A DNA stretch of 64,000 bases from Flavobacteriales bacterium (GTDB lineage: Bacteria; Bacteroidota; Bacteroidia; Flavobacteriales_F; PHOS-HE28): assembly GCA_019638085.1 (NCBI GenBank), contig JAHBUL010000006.1:152586-216585 (forward strand), written 5' to 3'. The notes beneath the pieces were generated by a model. It saw only the letters and a program-made list of their open reading frames with translations, did no database searches and was not told where the DNA came from. Numbering within the stretch: the first letter of the stretch is position 1; every line of letters begins with the position of its first letter. A program made the translations under genes and the position numbers. This document shows positions 1 to 8,926 of this stretch, piece after piece.

Positions 1-564
1 GAGGATCATGCTGTGGCTGATGTCGATCATCAGCACGGTGGCGCAAGCGCTCTGGTGCTCGGTCTCCACCACTTCGAGGTCGTCCTCGGTCAGGTGCAGC
101 TCGTCGATGCCCCGCTGCTGTGCATTGCGGATGCTGTCGCTCATGGCCACCTGCTCCATGCCATCGCCGAAGCGGAAGGAGCGCCGGTCGCTGGTGGTCT
201 CATCGCCCTGCCCACTTCGCCGCAAGCCATGGCTGCCACGGTCGCTCTTCTTCAGCTTGCCGAAGACCTGCTCCAAGGCCCGCTCGCGGATCAGCCGTTC
301 CGCCTTGCCGGTCAGGCTCATCGCCTCCCCTTTCGTGGGAACGCCAAGGATACCCTGCTTGAAGAGGTCCTCCTTGAAATCCTCGAAAGTGTATTCCGCA
401 GTGAAGAGCCCGTGTTCCTTGTCCACCTCCAGCATCCAATCCAGGGCCTCCTCCACATCGCCACTGGTGTGGGTAAGGATCTCCAGAAAGATCGGCAGCA
501 GCTTCTCGAAGGGCGTACGATCGTCCTTCGGCGGCAGGTATTTTTCAAAGCGGATCCCAAGCAT
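1..564 (-). CDS. VWA domain-containing protein, N-terminal part (runs off left edge)
   Basis: The frame is open from an ATG at 564 to the window edge, giving 188 residues that begin MLGIRFEKYL. The first ~170 residues are a charged, mostly helical region with no recognisable enzyme motif. The last visible residues are DISHS (D181, S183, S185), the DxSxS part of a metal-ion-dependent adhesion site that opens a von Willebrand factor A domain. Most of the VWA domain therefore lies outside the window. Related Bacteroidota proteins usually sit beside a MoxR or magnesium-chelatase-like AAA ATPase, which would be expected just to the left. A perfect TACCTTTG promoter box lies 38 bases upstream of the start. 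The precise function is unknown. Confidence 0.8.
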   Translation of the reverse strand, partial: MLGIRFEKYLPPKDDRTPFEKLLPIFLEILTHTSGDVEEALDWMLEVDKEHGLFTAEYTFEDFKEDLFKQGILGVPTKGEAMSLTGKAERLIRERALEQVFGKLKKSDRGSHGLRRSGQGDETTSDRRSFRFGDGMEQVAMSDSIRNAQQRGIDELHLTEDDLEVVETEHQSACATVLMIDISHSMIL

Positions 565-601
565 TCCCTCGTGGCCGCGCAACGGGTGCAGGCCACAGGT
601 A

Positions 602-609
602 CAAAGGTA
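602..609 (-). promoter_or_regulatory. -7 promoter box TACCTTTG for the VWA gene
   Basis: This is a perfect match to the Bacteroidota TAnnTTTG element on the minus strand. By the spacing seen at the SRP RNA gene (start about 4 bases after the G), transcription would begin near 598 and give a leader of about 34 bases. Confidence 0.6.
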
Positions 610-654
610 GCCGAGCGCCGATCGGCCCGGTCGCTGCTGGTGCGGAGCCGATGC

Positions 655-1677
655 TCACTCGATCACCACCCTGCGCGTTCCGCGCTGGCCGTGGTCGTCG
701 GTGATGTGCAGCAGGTAGATGCCGGACGAGAGACCTTGCACATCCAGCACGGTGCGCTGTATGCCGCTTCCTCCCGTGAACTCCTGCAGTGCTCGCACCT
801 GCCTGCCGCTGGCATCGTACAATTCGATGCTCACCTTGTGCCCGCCCGCCAAGCCATAGCTCACGTTCAACAGGTCACGAGCGGGTACTGGCCAAGCCTC
901 CACGCCGATGGCATCCGAGGCATGCTCCTGTAATCCTGCGAACGTGCTCTGGGAGAGGTAGTACAGGGAACTCCCGGTCTGCTGCAGCTCACCGTTCACA
1001 TAACTGGAAAATTCACTGGCTGACAGCACGTAGTACGGAATGCCGGGGCGATAGAAAATGACCATATCGGAAACGGAATGGTAGATCGTTCCGGGAACGC
1101 TTTCCACGCCCGAACTGGTCCCCGTGAGCATCAGCACGTTGTGGATGGTATCGTACGGCAGCACCAAGGAACCAAAACCCGTTACCGTGTAGGCCTTGGA
1201 GCCACCGCCATGCACGGTATCCCCTTGGAAGGGATAGCTGTAGGTGGAGGTGTCCGCGAACGCGGTGTTGTAGGTGCAGGGGTATGGCAATACCAATTCC
1301 TCATCGCTGAAATGGATCCGCAATTGGAAACCACTGGTCGCCTGGTACTGCCCTACCGTGTACATGCCAGTGGCATCCGTACGCAGATACATCTGCACCG
1401 CTCCATCGGTGAGCACCACGTTGGATGTGGGGTATTCAGCACCGTGTCCGGTCACGGCCGGGTCGAGGAAGCTGAGCATCTGTTCCTCGCCTGTGGAAAG
1501 TGAGGAAAGGTCCCAGATCACATCCTCTCCGGTGGTGGTTATCGCCACATGGCTGGCCGGCATGTACCACAATTGGTCCCCATCCTGCGGGGCATCCACT
1601 TGGTCCATCACCGGTTGGGCCATCAGGGCGGTGGCGGTGAACAGCGTTACGGGTAGAAGGAACAGCAGAGGCTTCAT
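655..1677 (-). CDS. T9SS type A sorting domain secreted protein
   Basis: A 340-residue secreted protein of unknown function. I start it at the ATG at 1677 because a clean signal peptide follows (MKPLLFLLPVTLFTATALMA, then Q); the frame extends further upstream but without signal-like sequence. The last ~80 residues are a T9SS type A sorting domain: a PVPARDLLNVSY-type opening, ELYDASGRQV, and an SSGIYLLHI ending. It should be exported through the outer membrane by T9SS and anchored or released there. The body is beta-rich and resembles the product of the upstream gene (stop at 1712) and the partial protein at the right end of the window. It probably shares a transcript with the upstream gene, 34 bases away. 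Confidence 0.85.
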   Translation of the reverse strand: MKPLLFLLPVTLFTATALMAQPVMDQVDAPQDGDQLWYMPASHVAITTTGEDVIWDLSSLSTGEEQMLSFLDPAVTGHGAEYPTSNVVLTDGAVQMYLRTDATGMYTVGQYQATSGFQLRIHFSDEELVLPYPCTYNTAFADTSTYSYPFQGDTVHGGGSKAYTVTGFGSLVLPYDTIHNVLMLTGTSSGVESVPGTIYHSVSDMVIFYRPGIPYYVLSASEFSSYVNGELQQTGSSLYYLSQSTFAGLQEHASDAIGVEAWPVPARDLLNVSYGLAGGHKVSIELYDASGRQVRALQEFTGGSGIQRTVLDVQGLSSGIYLLHITDDHGQRGTRRVVIE

Positions 1678-1711
1678 GACCGATCGACCTTGGGTATTGA
1701 AGGAAAGTTGC

Positions 1712-2758
1712 TCAATGCGCCACCACAAGTGGGCGCACGCTCCGTTGGCCATCCGCGTGCGTGAGCACTACTTGGTAGAGACCTGCCTCCCACTTGGAAA
1801 CCTCCAGGTCCACCCTGCGGCCCGTTGTCTGCACGTGCTGCACTACAGCTCCGCGTGCATCGATCACCTGTACATCAAAGCTCCCCGTGGAAGCGCTGGC
1901 AAACACCACCGTGGCCCGCTCCTTTGCCGGGTTGGGGAATACCTGCAGGGCTGCAGCCCCCATCTCGGCATCAGCAACGCCTAAGGCAGTGGCATCCAGC
2001 CATTCGGTGTATGAATAATCCTGGTTCAGGAACTGGGAGGTCAATGAATCCGATACCGTGCGCACTACCGGGAACTTGCCCCAGGCCGGATAATAGGCGT
2101 TCACGTTATGTATGTGGTTCACTTCGATGGGAAAACCACTTATTGTCAGCGGGATGGCCTCCGTCAGTCGCGTGGTCACACGCAGTACGTGGACCGTATC
2201 CTGGCCTCCGGGCATCACGATGTAGCCCCATGCATCCGCAGAGCCGGTGATACTGCCATTGCGAACGGCCGGGGTCCCATCCACAGTGAACGATCCCTCG
2301 AAAAGGTCCGTCCAGAATGGATCTCCGTAGGTGAGGGGCAGTGCCAGCTCCAGTACGCTGTTGGAAAAAACCGTGGTGAAGGGGTAATCGGTCCCTACCG
2401 CGGAGATGGTCTGCGTATCTCCGATGCGCTCAATGCCGGCGGCCGTCGCCTTGTAGAAGATGGTATCCGGCCCCGCGTTGGTCAACGCAAATTCCGCGTC
2501 GGGAAATTGCCCGCCATTTGGCAAGCTGGCAGGATCCTGCCAGCTATAGGTGGTGGAAGATGTACTGGTCAACGCATTGAGATCGAAGAACTGACCCGCA
2601 CCACCGGGCTGCGGTGCCACGTACGCTCCACGATGCACAAGGAAGGAACTCCCGGGCACAGGCACGTTCCCTGGATCGACCAAGGTGATGGATTGCGCGC
2701 CAGCGGCGCATGCAAGTGGGAAGGCGAGGGCAAGAACAGTGTAACGAGCAAGGACCAT
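1712..2758 (-). CDS. T9SS type A sorting domain secreted protein
   Basis: 348 residues starting at ATG 2758, with a signal peptide MVLARYTVLALAF... ending near CAAGAQ. A TTG eight codons upstream is less likely because it would fall at or before the predicted transcription start. The C-terminus is a T9SS sorting domain (VFPNPAKERATVVF, VIDARGAVV, WEAGLYQVVL). The middle shows the same layout as its downstream neighbour: a ...YPF... segment, a stretch about a glycine-rich turn, and a closing region before the sorting domain. I infer the two genes are paralogues that arose by tandem duplication and diverged. The function is unknown. Confidence 0.85.
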   Translation of the reverse strand: MVLARYTVLALAFPLACAAGAQSITLVDPGNVPVPGSSFLVHRGAYVAPQPGGAGQFFDLNALTSTSSTTYSWQDPASLPNGGQFPDAEFALTNAGPDTIFYKATAAGIERIGDTQTISAVGTDYPFTTVFSNSVLELALPLTYGDPFWTDLFEGSFTVDGTPAVRNGSITGSADAWGYIVMPGGQDTVHVLRVTTRLTEAIPLTISGFPIEVNHIHNVNAYYPAWGKFPVVRTVSDSLTSQFLNQDYSYTEWLDATALGVADAEMGAAALQVFPNPAKERATVVFASASTGSFDVQVIDARGAVVQHVQTTGRRVDLEVSKWEAGLYQVVLTHADGQRSVRPLVVAH

Positions 2759-2779
2759 CTGTTGTGTTTTAGTTGTGTG

Positions 2780-2787
2780 CAAACCTA
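2780..2787 (-). promoter_or_regulatory. -7 promoter box TAGGTTTG for the tandem T9SS genes
   Basis: A perfect TAnnTTTG box on the minus strand. It predicts transcription from about 2776 and a leader of about 17 bases before the ATG at 2758, which supports that start codon. Confidence 0.6.
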
Positions 2788-2890
2788 CGACATGCGGGAA
2801 ATGGATTCTGTTGCCTCGGTGCTGGAATTAGTCCTACTCCACTACTCTGCCGTTTCTTCGTCCCTTTGCGGCGAACAATCCAAATTCAGT

Positions 2891-3478
2891 ATGCGACACA
2901 GTGTGAGCGAGATCACCGCGATCATCCGCGACAGGCGGACCATCCAGCCAAAGGACTATAGCGACCGGGAGGTGCAGCGGGATGTGATCAATCAAGTGCT
3001 GGGCAATGCCATCTGGGCACCCACGCACGGCATGACACAGCCTTGGCGCTTCAGCGTTTTCACCGGTGCTGGGCGGGAACGGCTTTCAGCCTTCATGGGT
3101 TCGGAATACATGCGCATTACACCGCCGGAAAAATTCATGCAACGGAAATACGACAACCACGTGCAGCGGCCGTTGCAGAGCAGCGTTGCGATCACCCTCG
3201 GTATGGCCCGTGATCCCAAAGGAAAGATCCCGCTACACGAGGAACAATATGCCGTGGCCTGTGCCGTGCAGAACATGTACCTCACCTGCGCAGCCTACGG
3301 ACTGGGCGCATTCTGGAGCACCGGCGCCGTGCTCACCGGCGATGCCATGCGTGATTTTGTGGAACTCGGCCCTGAGGGTCACTGCCTCGGTCTCTTTTAC
3401 CTGGGTTACCCCAAGGGGGAATGGCCCAAAGGCTACCGCAAGCCGTTGCCGGATTTCGTGCGGTATTTTGAAGGGTAG
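2891..3478 (+). CDS. Nitroreductase family protein
   Basis: 195 residues, the usual length of a compact FMN-dependent nitroreductase. The N-terminal IIRDRRTIQPKDY segment matches the Arg-rich FMN phosphate-binding start of the family, and NAIWAPTHGMTQPWRF is the typical second signature (APT...QPWRF). The C-terminal part has the GLGAFWSTGAV and LGYPKG-like strands. It is expected to be a cytoplasmic homodimer that uses NAD(P)H to reduce nitro compounds or quinones; the natural substrate cannot be told. The start at 2891 was chosen because MRHSVSEITAII begins the family fold, while upstream sequence in frame is antisense to the T9SS gene. It is convergent with the OstA-like gene. Confidence 0.85.
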   Translation: MRHSVSEITAIIRDRRTIQPKDYSDREVQRDVINQVLGNAIWAPTHGMTQPWRFSVFTGAGRERLSAFMGSEYMRITPPEKFMQRKYDNHVQRPLQSSVAITLGMARDPKGKIPLHEEQYAVACAVQNMYLTCAAYGLGAFWSTGAVLTGDAMRDFVELGPEGHCLGLFYLGYPKGEWPKGYRKPLPDFVRYFEG

Positions 3479-3503
3479 TTGCCAACCTGCTCGGAATTGG
3501 CTC

Positions 3504-3519
3504 ACAGGCAGCTGCCTGT
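3504..3519. other. Perfect 16-base palindrome after the nitroreductase gene
   Basis: ACAGGCAGCTGCCTGT reads the same on both strands and lies 26 bases beyond the nitroreductase stop, between convergent genes. It could fold as part of a terminator but has no T-tract; the role is uncertain. Confidence 0.35.
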
Positions 3520-3626
3520 ATGCTGTGCCGGCCTTATCGTTCCTTCCGTAGCGTTCGTCGCGACCTCCCGAGAAGAACGGGATGAAATAGGGTTCAATTC
3601 AGGAAACATCGAAAGCGGTCCAATCG

Positions 3627-5189
3627 CTATTTCGAGCCTGTCGCTTTATTCAGATCCCTCAGCTCCGGTGTCTCCCGGAAAATATCCTCCCGGTCCTCGG
3701 GCCTGGCTGCAGCATTCCAGCGAAAGCCTTCAAAGCGCATTTCCTCCATGGGTGCCTTTTCCAAGGGGTAAAGTGTGGCTGCCGGTTGCGTAATGAAGCT
3801 TACGGTGGTCACCTTGCCGCTATCCAAGCCTACGGTAATGCGGCTACAATCTGCGCGGTTCACCCCGGTGACCTGCTTCACGGAATCCTTGACCTCCGTT
3901 GCGAAATAGATCGTCCGGCTGTTGCCTTCGGCGATCAGCTGGGTGAGCTGGTCATCGCGGAACTTCCCTGTCATGGTGAGGCCGGTCACTTGGTCGAAGT
4001 GGATGCTGTCCACTTGGGATACCATGAAGGCGTTGCCCTCCACCAACAAGGTTTCAGCTTTCCCTTCGCGGAGCTTGATGCGCACGGTATCCCCGCTGAT
4101 CTGGTCCGCCTTGCTCCAGATGAACGGCTGCCCGCGTAAGGTGATGAGGCTATCGGCGCCCACATAGGTCATGGTATCGCACACCCCTTGCAGGTCGCTT
4201 TTGAAGAAACGGACATTCCTGCGTGCATCCACACGCCGCTGCCCTGAACTATCCTGGCTCGCGAACAGCGTATCGGCATGGAGGAAAAGTGAATCCGCGC
4301 CCATGACCAGCACCATTTCCGCACGGCCTGTTACCATGGACCGTCCCTCCATCTGGTTATGTGTGCCCAGCTGGCCATATACCAAAAGATCGTTCACGGT
4401 ATCGGAGATGGTCACGTGGCCCCATCCAATTCCTTGGCCGGTATTGCGGTCATAATGCAGGGTGTCCCCGGTGAGGGTCTGTCCTTCGCTGAAAATGCGG
4501 GCGGCCTTGGTGAAGCGCCCTTGTCCGGTGCGCGTATTGTAGCTGCCGCGCTCGCAGTACATGCGTGTATTCCCTTGGGTAATGCGCGTAGGGCCGAAGA
4601 ACTCCGCGAGCCCCGTAGCGGTGGAATAGTGGAGGGTATCCGCCTCGATGGTGCGTTCGGGATGGGTGAGGCGCACACTGTCGCTGAAGATGAACAGGCG
4701 CCCATCGGCGTAGTAGGCCCCTTTGCCACTGGTCAGGACATTATCGTCGCGTTTGCTAACGATGCGCGCACCCTGATCATATTCGGCCTTGTGCGCCCGC
4801 ACATTGTAGAGCAAGGATTCCGTGGTGAGTTCCATCCCCGGATCACTCAGGTGTACATCCCCGGTGATCCGCGCTGTTCTTTCCGCACCGGAATAATCCA
4901 ACCGATGGCCTGTGATGAGCAGCGTATCGCCCTGTGTTAGCCGGATCTTCCCGAAGGCGGTCACACGTTCATCCTCGTAGAGGTATGCGCTATCGCATTG
5001 CATGATCGCGTCCTCCTGCCTGAAGCGCACATTTCCGATCAACCGTTGAGCCCCCTTCACCAAATTCTCATCGAACTCCCAACGGTCCGCATTGAGGATC
5101 TCCACGCGGTCCTTGTTCCGGGTGGTCCCCGGCTGTGCGTTCGCCTCAATGGTGAGGATCGCCAGCATAAGGAAGGCGAAGGTCTTCAT
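3627..5189 (-). CDS. OstA/LptA-like outer membrane biogenesis protein
   Basis: 520 residues with signal peptide MKTFAFLMLAILTIEANA. After it come repeated beta-strand units built around phrases such as GNVRFRQEDAIMQCDSAYLY, TGHRLDYSG, ADTLHYS, TGDTLHYD and MVTGRAEMVL. These are the OstA/LptA/LptD N-terminal beta-jellyroll repeats that in other bacteria carry lipopolysaccharide across the periplasm. Bacteroidota have long OstA-like proteins of this kind; the exact cargo is not proven. ATG 5189 is preferred over 5198 because AAGGA lies eight bases before it, one of the few Shine-Dalgarno-like sequences here. It follows the OmpH gene by 64 bases and is probably co-transcribed with it. Confidence 0.8.
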   Translation of the reverse strand: MKTFAFLMLAILTIEANAQPGTTRNKDRVEILNADRWEFDENLVKGAQRLIGNVRFRQEDAIMQCDSAYLYEDERVTAFGKIRLTQGDTLLITGHRLDYSGAERTARITGDVHLSDPGMELTTESLLYNVRAHKAEYDQGARIVSKRDDNVLTSGKGAYYADGRLFIFSDSVRLTHPERTIEADTLHYSTATGLAEFFGPTRITQGNTRMYCERGSYNTRTGQGRFTKAARIFSEGQTLTGDTLHYDRNTGQGIGWGHVTISDTVNDLLVYGQLGTHNQMEGRSMVTGRAEMVLVMGADSLFLHADTLFASQDSSGQRRVDARRNVRFFKSDLQGVCDTMTYVGADSLITLRGQPFIWSKADQISGDTVRIKLREGKAETLLVEGNAFMVSQVDSIHFDQVTGLTMTGKFRDDQLTQLIAEGNSRTIYFATEVKDSVKQVTGVNRADCSRITVGLDSGKVTTVSFITQPAATLYPLEKAPMEEMRFEGFRWNAAARPEDREDIFRETPELRDLNKATGSK

Positions 5190-5253
5190 GGTTGTCATCC
5201 TTGAAGGAATGGATGCGCTTCCACCACTGCCCTTGCCCGGACCGGTAGTGGTA

Positions 5254-5916
5254 CTATTTGGCTTTCTCCGCTTTCCGGGCCCGGTGCTGTGCATTCAGGC
5301 CGGAGACCACGGCGGGGGTGATGTCCAATCCCTTGTTGCCCACCCAGATCTGTCCGGCATCCTGAATGCTGAAGATGTAATCGTACCCGGCGACCTTATT
5401 GTATTCTTCCAAGTATTGCTGGATCTGGCCGGTAATGTCGATGAGCATCCGGGTCTGGAGTTCATCCAATTGCTGCTGTGAGTTGGCCTGCATCTCCTGG
5501 ATCTTTTCCCCCAAGCGCTCCACCTCGGCTTGGTCGGCCTTCAATTCGGACTGCGTGCTGTAGGTATGATCCTTGCTCATCAGTTCCTGATAGCGCGCTT
5601 GGGCCTTCTGCATTTCGCGCTGCAGGTTCCCTTCCATCCGCTGGCCTTCGCTGCGTACGCGAGCGGCACTTTCCTTCACCAGTTCGAAGTTGTTCTGCAC
5701 GGAATCCATCAGGAAGTACGCGATACGGGCCTCGGGCATGGCACTGCTGTCCTGGAGCAGCGGCGATGCAGCGGTATCCACATCGTTCTGCAGGCCGGTC
5801 AGTTTTTCCTTCAGTATCCGATCCGGGACCCGCGCACGGGTAAGAGACCAAATGATGGCGCCTGTGAGCAGGATGTTCCAAAAAACGAGCAATAACAACA
5901 GGGACCTTTTCGACAT
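5254..5916 (-). CDS. OmpH/Skp family periplasmic chaperone
   Basis: 220 residues with an N-terminal hydrophobic segment (about residues 4-26: SLLLLLVFWNILLTGAIIW) acting as signal or membrane anchor. Residues ~80-165 form a long charged coiled coil (EGQRMEGNLQREMQKAQARY; QAEVERLGEKIQEMQANSQQ). The C-terminal GYDYIFSIQDAG...DITPAVV matches the end of Skp/OmpH proteins (YDYVLD..., DIT..V). Skp-type proteins hold unfolded outer-membrane proteins in the periplasm. Its position just upstream of the OstA-like gene fits an envelope assembly pair. A TAACTTCG promoter box sits inside a palindrome 20 bases before the start. Confidence 0.82.
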   Translation of the reverse strand: MSKRSLLLLLVFWNILLTGAIIWSLTRARVPDRILKEKLTGLQNDVDTAASPLLQDSSAMPEARIAYFLMDSVQNNFELVKESAARVRSEGQRMEGNLQREMQKAQARYQELMSKDHTYSTQSELKADQAEVERLGEKIQEMQANSQQQLDELQTRMLIDITGQIQQYLEEYNKVAGYDYIFSIQDAGQIWVGNKGLDITPAVVSGLNAQHRARKAEKAK

Positions 5917-5927
5917 GTTCAGGAATG

Positions 5928-5958
5928 GAATGGCGCGAAGTTAGCCTTCGCGCCATTC
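5928..5958. terminator. 13-bp perfect hairpin overlapping the ompH promoter
   Basis: Arms GAATGGCGCGAAG and its exact complement enclose the loop TTAGC. It lies just after the stop of the T9SS gene at 5976 (minus strand) and just before ompH. There is no U-tract, so intrinsic termination is uncertain. The minus-strand TAACTTCG box (5936-5943) is formed by the loop and one arm. Confidence 0.5.
5936..5943 (-). promoter_or_regulatory. -7 box TAACTTCG for ompH, within the hairpin
   Basis: One mismatch (C for T) to TAnnTTTG. It predicts a start near 5932 and a leader of about 15 bases. The same variant box occurs before several other genes here. Confidence 0.45.
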
Positions 5959-5975
5959 TTCAAACTCCGTGCCGC

Positions 5976-8075
5976 TCAATGCTGCACAACAAATCGCCCG
6001 TGGAATACCGCGGAACCCATCACACAACGCAATGCGTAGGCTCCATCGCGCAAGCCCCGAACGTCAAGGGACCAACGATCACCTTGCGAGGACCGCTCAC
6101 CGGCCAGTACCTGCCGGCCTTGAACATCCAGCACTTGGAATGCCAATCGCCCTGTGGGCATACCCTCAACCGCCACGAGGTCCCGAGCAGGATTGGGCAG
6201 CATCGTCAATTCAACCCGGTCCAGCTCCTTGATGCCGGCCAGCACATCAACGCTCACGCATGCCGTGTCGTTCTGGCCAAGGACATCGGTGCTTGCAGAG
6301 GTCCACACACATAGATCGCCCAAGGCGCTCTCCGTTGGCAGAAGAGGTTGGGTGAAGGTCATGATCGCGGAGTTCCCCGGAGCGATATTGTTCCCGGTGT
6401 AATTCTGCGTGACCACCGGTCCGTTATTGAAGCTGTAGTTCACCGGAAAACCACTGGCGGGGGTATTCCCATAGTTCTGGACCAAGGCCTGTACCGTGGT
6501 GGCGGCAGTGATGGTCTGTCCATTACTGATGCCGATAAGTCCGGCCACGCCCACATCCAGGAAGGGTGCCTGTTGGATCTGGAGGCCCAGGTGGAAATCG
6601 GATGTGACCCTGTCGCGATACTCGGACCACGCCCCGCCGAGCACTTCAAAACAGCGCAACGAGAAAGGCCCCACGTTATCCACGGCGATGTTCACGTTCG
6701 GCCCCACCATGTACCATACCACGTAGTAGCCCCCTTGGGTCACTTGGATGGTGGTGTTCAACGGATAAACATGATCTCCCACACCCCCATTGGCGGCGGA
6801 CACCATCACGCTGTCCAGGAGTGTACCGGGTGCGCCATCAACTCCGTCGTCATCATACACCTTCATGCAGAAATCGCTTCCTGCATTGCTGGAAATACGG
6901 ACCGTGGTACCGGTGATCTGGCAGGGATAGAACGGGGGCATGATGTATACGCCGATGCCACCGTCACCACCGTTCCAGGCCAAGCCCAGGCCATCGTCCG
7001 TCAGCCCTGCCCAGCTCACCAAATTGACGTTCGCCGTGGGCGAATAGACCACTACCTCGCGCTCCAGGATGTTGTTGGTGGTCACCAGTTCACCGGAGAT
7101 CCCCGAAAGCGTGATCTGGTGTTTGTAGGTACCTGCTGCGGAAGGAACAAAAGCCTGTGTTAGCACGGGTTCCACGGTGCCGTTGGGTTGAAGGGAGTCC
7201 ACGGTGAGCGTTTCGGTCAATATCGTTTGTCCGGATGCCGAGATCACCTTGCTTACCAGGGTGAAAGGTATCAAGGGTTGATTTCCCGTGTTCTGTATCC
7301 GCGTGGCCAGCGGGAGGGTGGCACCCACGGCCATGGTAACACCACCGGTCCCGGGCTCACCCACCCAATCCACGGAGGCATCCTTCACCTGCAACAAGGG
7401 CGTTGCCGGGTTGTAGAACCGTACGGCATAACCTGCAGTGGGCATCAAGCTTTGTGAGCGTGCCAGACCAATGCTACCCGTGATGCTTTCAATGCCGATG
7501 ATGGGTCCATTGCTTCCAGTGACCCCGGAAGTGCTCTGATATTGCATGGTGATGGTACTGTCCACCTTGTTCAATATCAATTGGAACGTATTGCTGCCTG
7601 TATATCCGGGTGCATTCACGCTCCAGAAGGGAACGTTGATCCAGGATACGATGAATTGCGTTGCTTCGTCCTGCACGAAGCATTGGCCCGGATTCCCCGC
7701 GCCGGTGTATGTAAGGTCCGACATGAGCACCGCGACGTAATTGTCCGTCCCCCCTGCTGCTGGCAAAGCCGGGAAATTGGCCGCGATATTTCCCCCGTTG
7801 AAGGCCACATAGCCATTGCTGGCCACCCAGACCTTCTTTGCATCATACCAGTAGTAAGGCATGTTGGAGGACATGATGATGGGACCATGGAGGTTGTCGT
7901 CCGCGAGGTCCGTGATGGCCGTACCAGTGGTGGTAATGTCGATCCAGGAATAGACCGGGCCATCGGCCTCGTTGCTGTCCTTCCAGATATAGCCGTACTG
8001 ATCGGGGCCACCAGAGGCCGCGAAAAGGGTGGATGCAGCAAAGAACAGGAGAAGCAGTGTGTAGGATCTTTTCAT
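5976..8075 (-). CDS. T9SS type A sorting domain secreted protein, CARDB-like repeats
   Basis: 699 residues, starting at ATG 8075 with signal peptide MKRSYTLLLLFFAASTLFAA. Residues ~20-215 form a region with aromatic turns such as YYWYDAKKVWVASNGYVAFN, as in adhesin-like domains of Bacteroidota surface proteins. Two CARDB-like adhesion units follow (VKDASVDWVGEPG...VVVYSP and DVGVAGLIGISNGQTI...VSVDVL); these begin with a DxxV strand and contain a QN.GN turn. The last ~80 residues are a T9SS sorting domain (MLPNPARDLVAVEG, VLDVQGRQVL, LRDGAYALR). It is probably a cell-surface protein of unknown ligand. Confidence 0.82.
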   Translation of the reverse strand: MKRSYTLLLLFFAASTLFAASGGPDQYGYIWKDSNEADGPVYSWIDITTTGTAITDLADDNLHGPIIMSSNMPYYWYDAKKVWVASNGYVAFNGGNIAANFPALPAAGGTDNYVAVLMSDLTYTGAGNPGQCFVQDEATQFIVSWINVPFWSVNAPGYTGSNTFQLILNKVDSTITMQYQSTSGVTGSNGPIIGIESITGSIGLARSQSLMPTAGYAVRFYNPATPLLQVKDASVDWVGEPGTGGVTMAVGATLPLATRIQNTGNQPLIPFTLVSKVISASGQTILTETLTVDSLQPNGTVEPVLTQAFVPSAAGTYKHQITLSGISGELVTTNNILEREVVVYSPTANVNLVSWAGLTDDGLGLAWNGGDGGIGVYIMPPFYPCQITGTTVRISSNAGSDFCMKVYDDDGVDGAPGTLLDSVMVSAANGGVGDHVYPLNTTIQVTQGGYYVVWYMVGPNVNIAVDNVGPFSLRCFEVLGGAWSEYRDRVTSDFHLGLQIQQAPFLDVGVAGLIGISNGQTITAATTVQALVQNYGNTPASGFPVNYSFNNGPVVTQNYTGNNIAPGNSAIMTFTQPLLPTESALGDLCVWTSASTDVLGQNDTACVSVDVLAGIKELDRVELTMLPNPARDLVAVEGMPTGRLAFQVLDVQGRQVLAGERSSQGDRWSLDVRGLRDGAYALRCVMGSAVFHGRFVVQH

Positions 8076-8215
8076 GGCGAGAGGGATTTGTGAACAAGGT
8101 ATCAAATACCTCGATCCCCCCCGAAGGGAGGTCGAAGTTCCATCAACTGCGGATGGTGCTCAACCCCGGGGGATCAGCGGTCATTTCCGAGGCACGCGCA
8201 CTGCAACGCGGGTGT

Positions 8216-8926
8216 TCAGAGGCTCATGAGTTCCTTGAATCGCAAGGCTTGGCGCCGGCTTACCTCCACCACCTCCCCTGTACTGAGGGTGCAATTGAGC
8301 CCCCCACTGAACCACGGCTCGATCTTGTCCACGAACGCGAGATTGATCATCTGCTTGCGGTTTGCGCGGAAGTATACATGGGGGTCCAGCTTCTTCTCCA
8401 GGTTGTTCAGCGAACGCAGCACCAAGGGTTTGTTCTCCCCGAAACGCACGCGCACATAATTGCCTTCGCTCTCGAACAGGCGTACCTCCTTCAGGGTAAC
8501 GAACCAGCATTTCTCTCCATCCTTGATGAAGATCCGATCCTCTGCAGTGAGGTTTTCGCGTGCGGCCTCATTTTCCTTTGGCAACTGGGCCAGCTTGCTG
8601 ATCGCTGCCCCGAGCCGCTCGGGATCAATGGGCTTCAGCAGATAGTCCAAGGCATTCACTTCGAAAGCCTGCACGGCATGTTCGTCGTAGGCCGTCACGA
8701 AGATCACGTGCGGCACCACTTCCAAGGCGGCCAGCAGCTCGAAGCCATCCTTGCCGGGCATGTTGATGTCGAGAAAGAGCAGGTCCGGCTTCAGTTCGCC
8801 CACCAGTTTCTCCGCCTCATCGGCATTGGCGGCCTCGCCCACCACTTCAATATTGGCGAAGGGTTGGAGCAACCGGCCCAGTTCGTTCCGGGCCAGGCGT
8901 TCATCATCAATGATCAATGCTTTCAT
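8216..8926 (-). CDS. LytTR family response regulator
   Basis: 236 residues in two parts. Residues 1-~120 are a receiver domain with the acidic pair D7-D8 (LIIDDER), the phospho-acceptor D53 (LFLDINMPGKDG) and K98 (LLKPI). Residues ~130-236 are a LytTR DNA-binding domain (IFIKDGEKCWFV, VRLFESEGNYVRV, FFRANRK-like FRANRKQMINL, VEVSRRQALRF). It should be phosphorylated by the LytS-type kinase encoded just upstream, whose gene end it overlaps by 20 bases, and then bind promoter repeats. ATG 8926 is preferred to the TTG two codons upstream. Targets are not visible; no LytTR-type direct repeat stood out nearby. Confidence 0.92.
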   Translation of the reverse strand: MKALIIDDERLARNELGRLLQPFANIEVVGEAANADEAEKLVGELKPDLLFLDINMPGKDGFELLAALEVVPHVIFVTAYDEHAVQAFEVNALDYLLKPIDPERLGAAISKLAQLPKENEAARENLTAEDRIFIKDGEKCWFVTLKEVRLFESEGNYVRVRFGENKPLVLRSLNNLEKKLDPHVYFRANRKQMINLAFVDKIEPWFSGGLNCTLSTGEVVEVSRRQALRFKELMSL

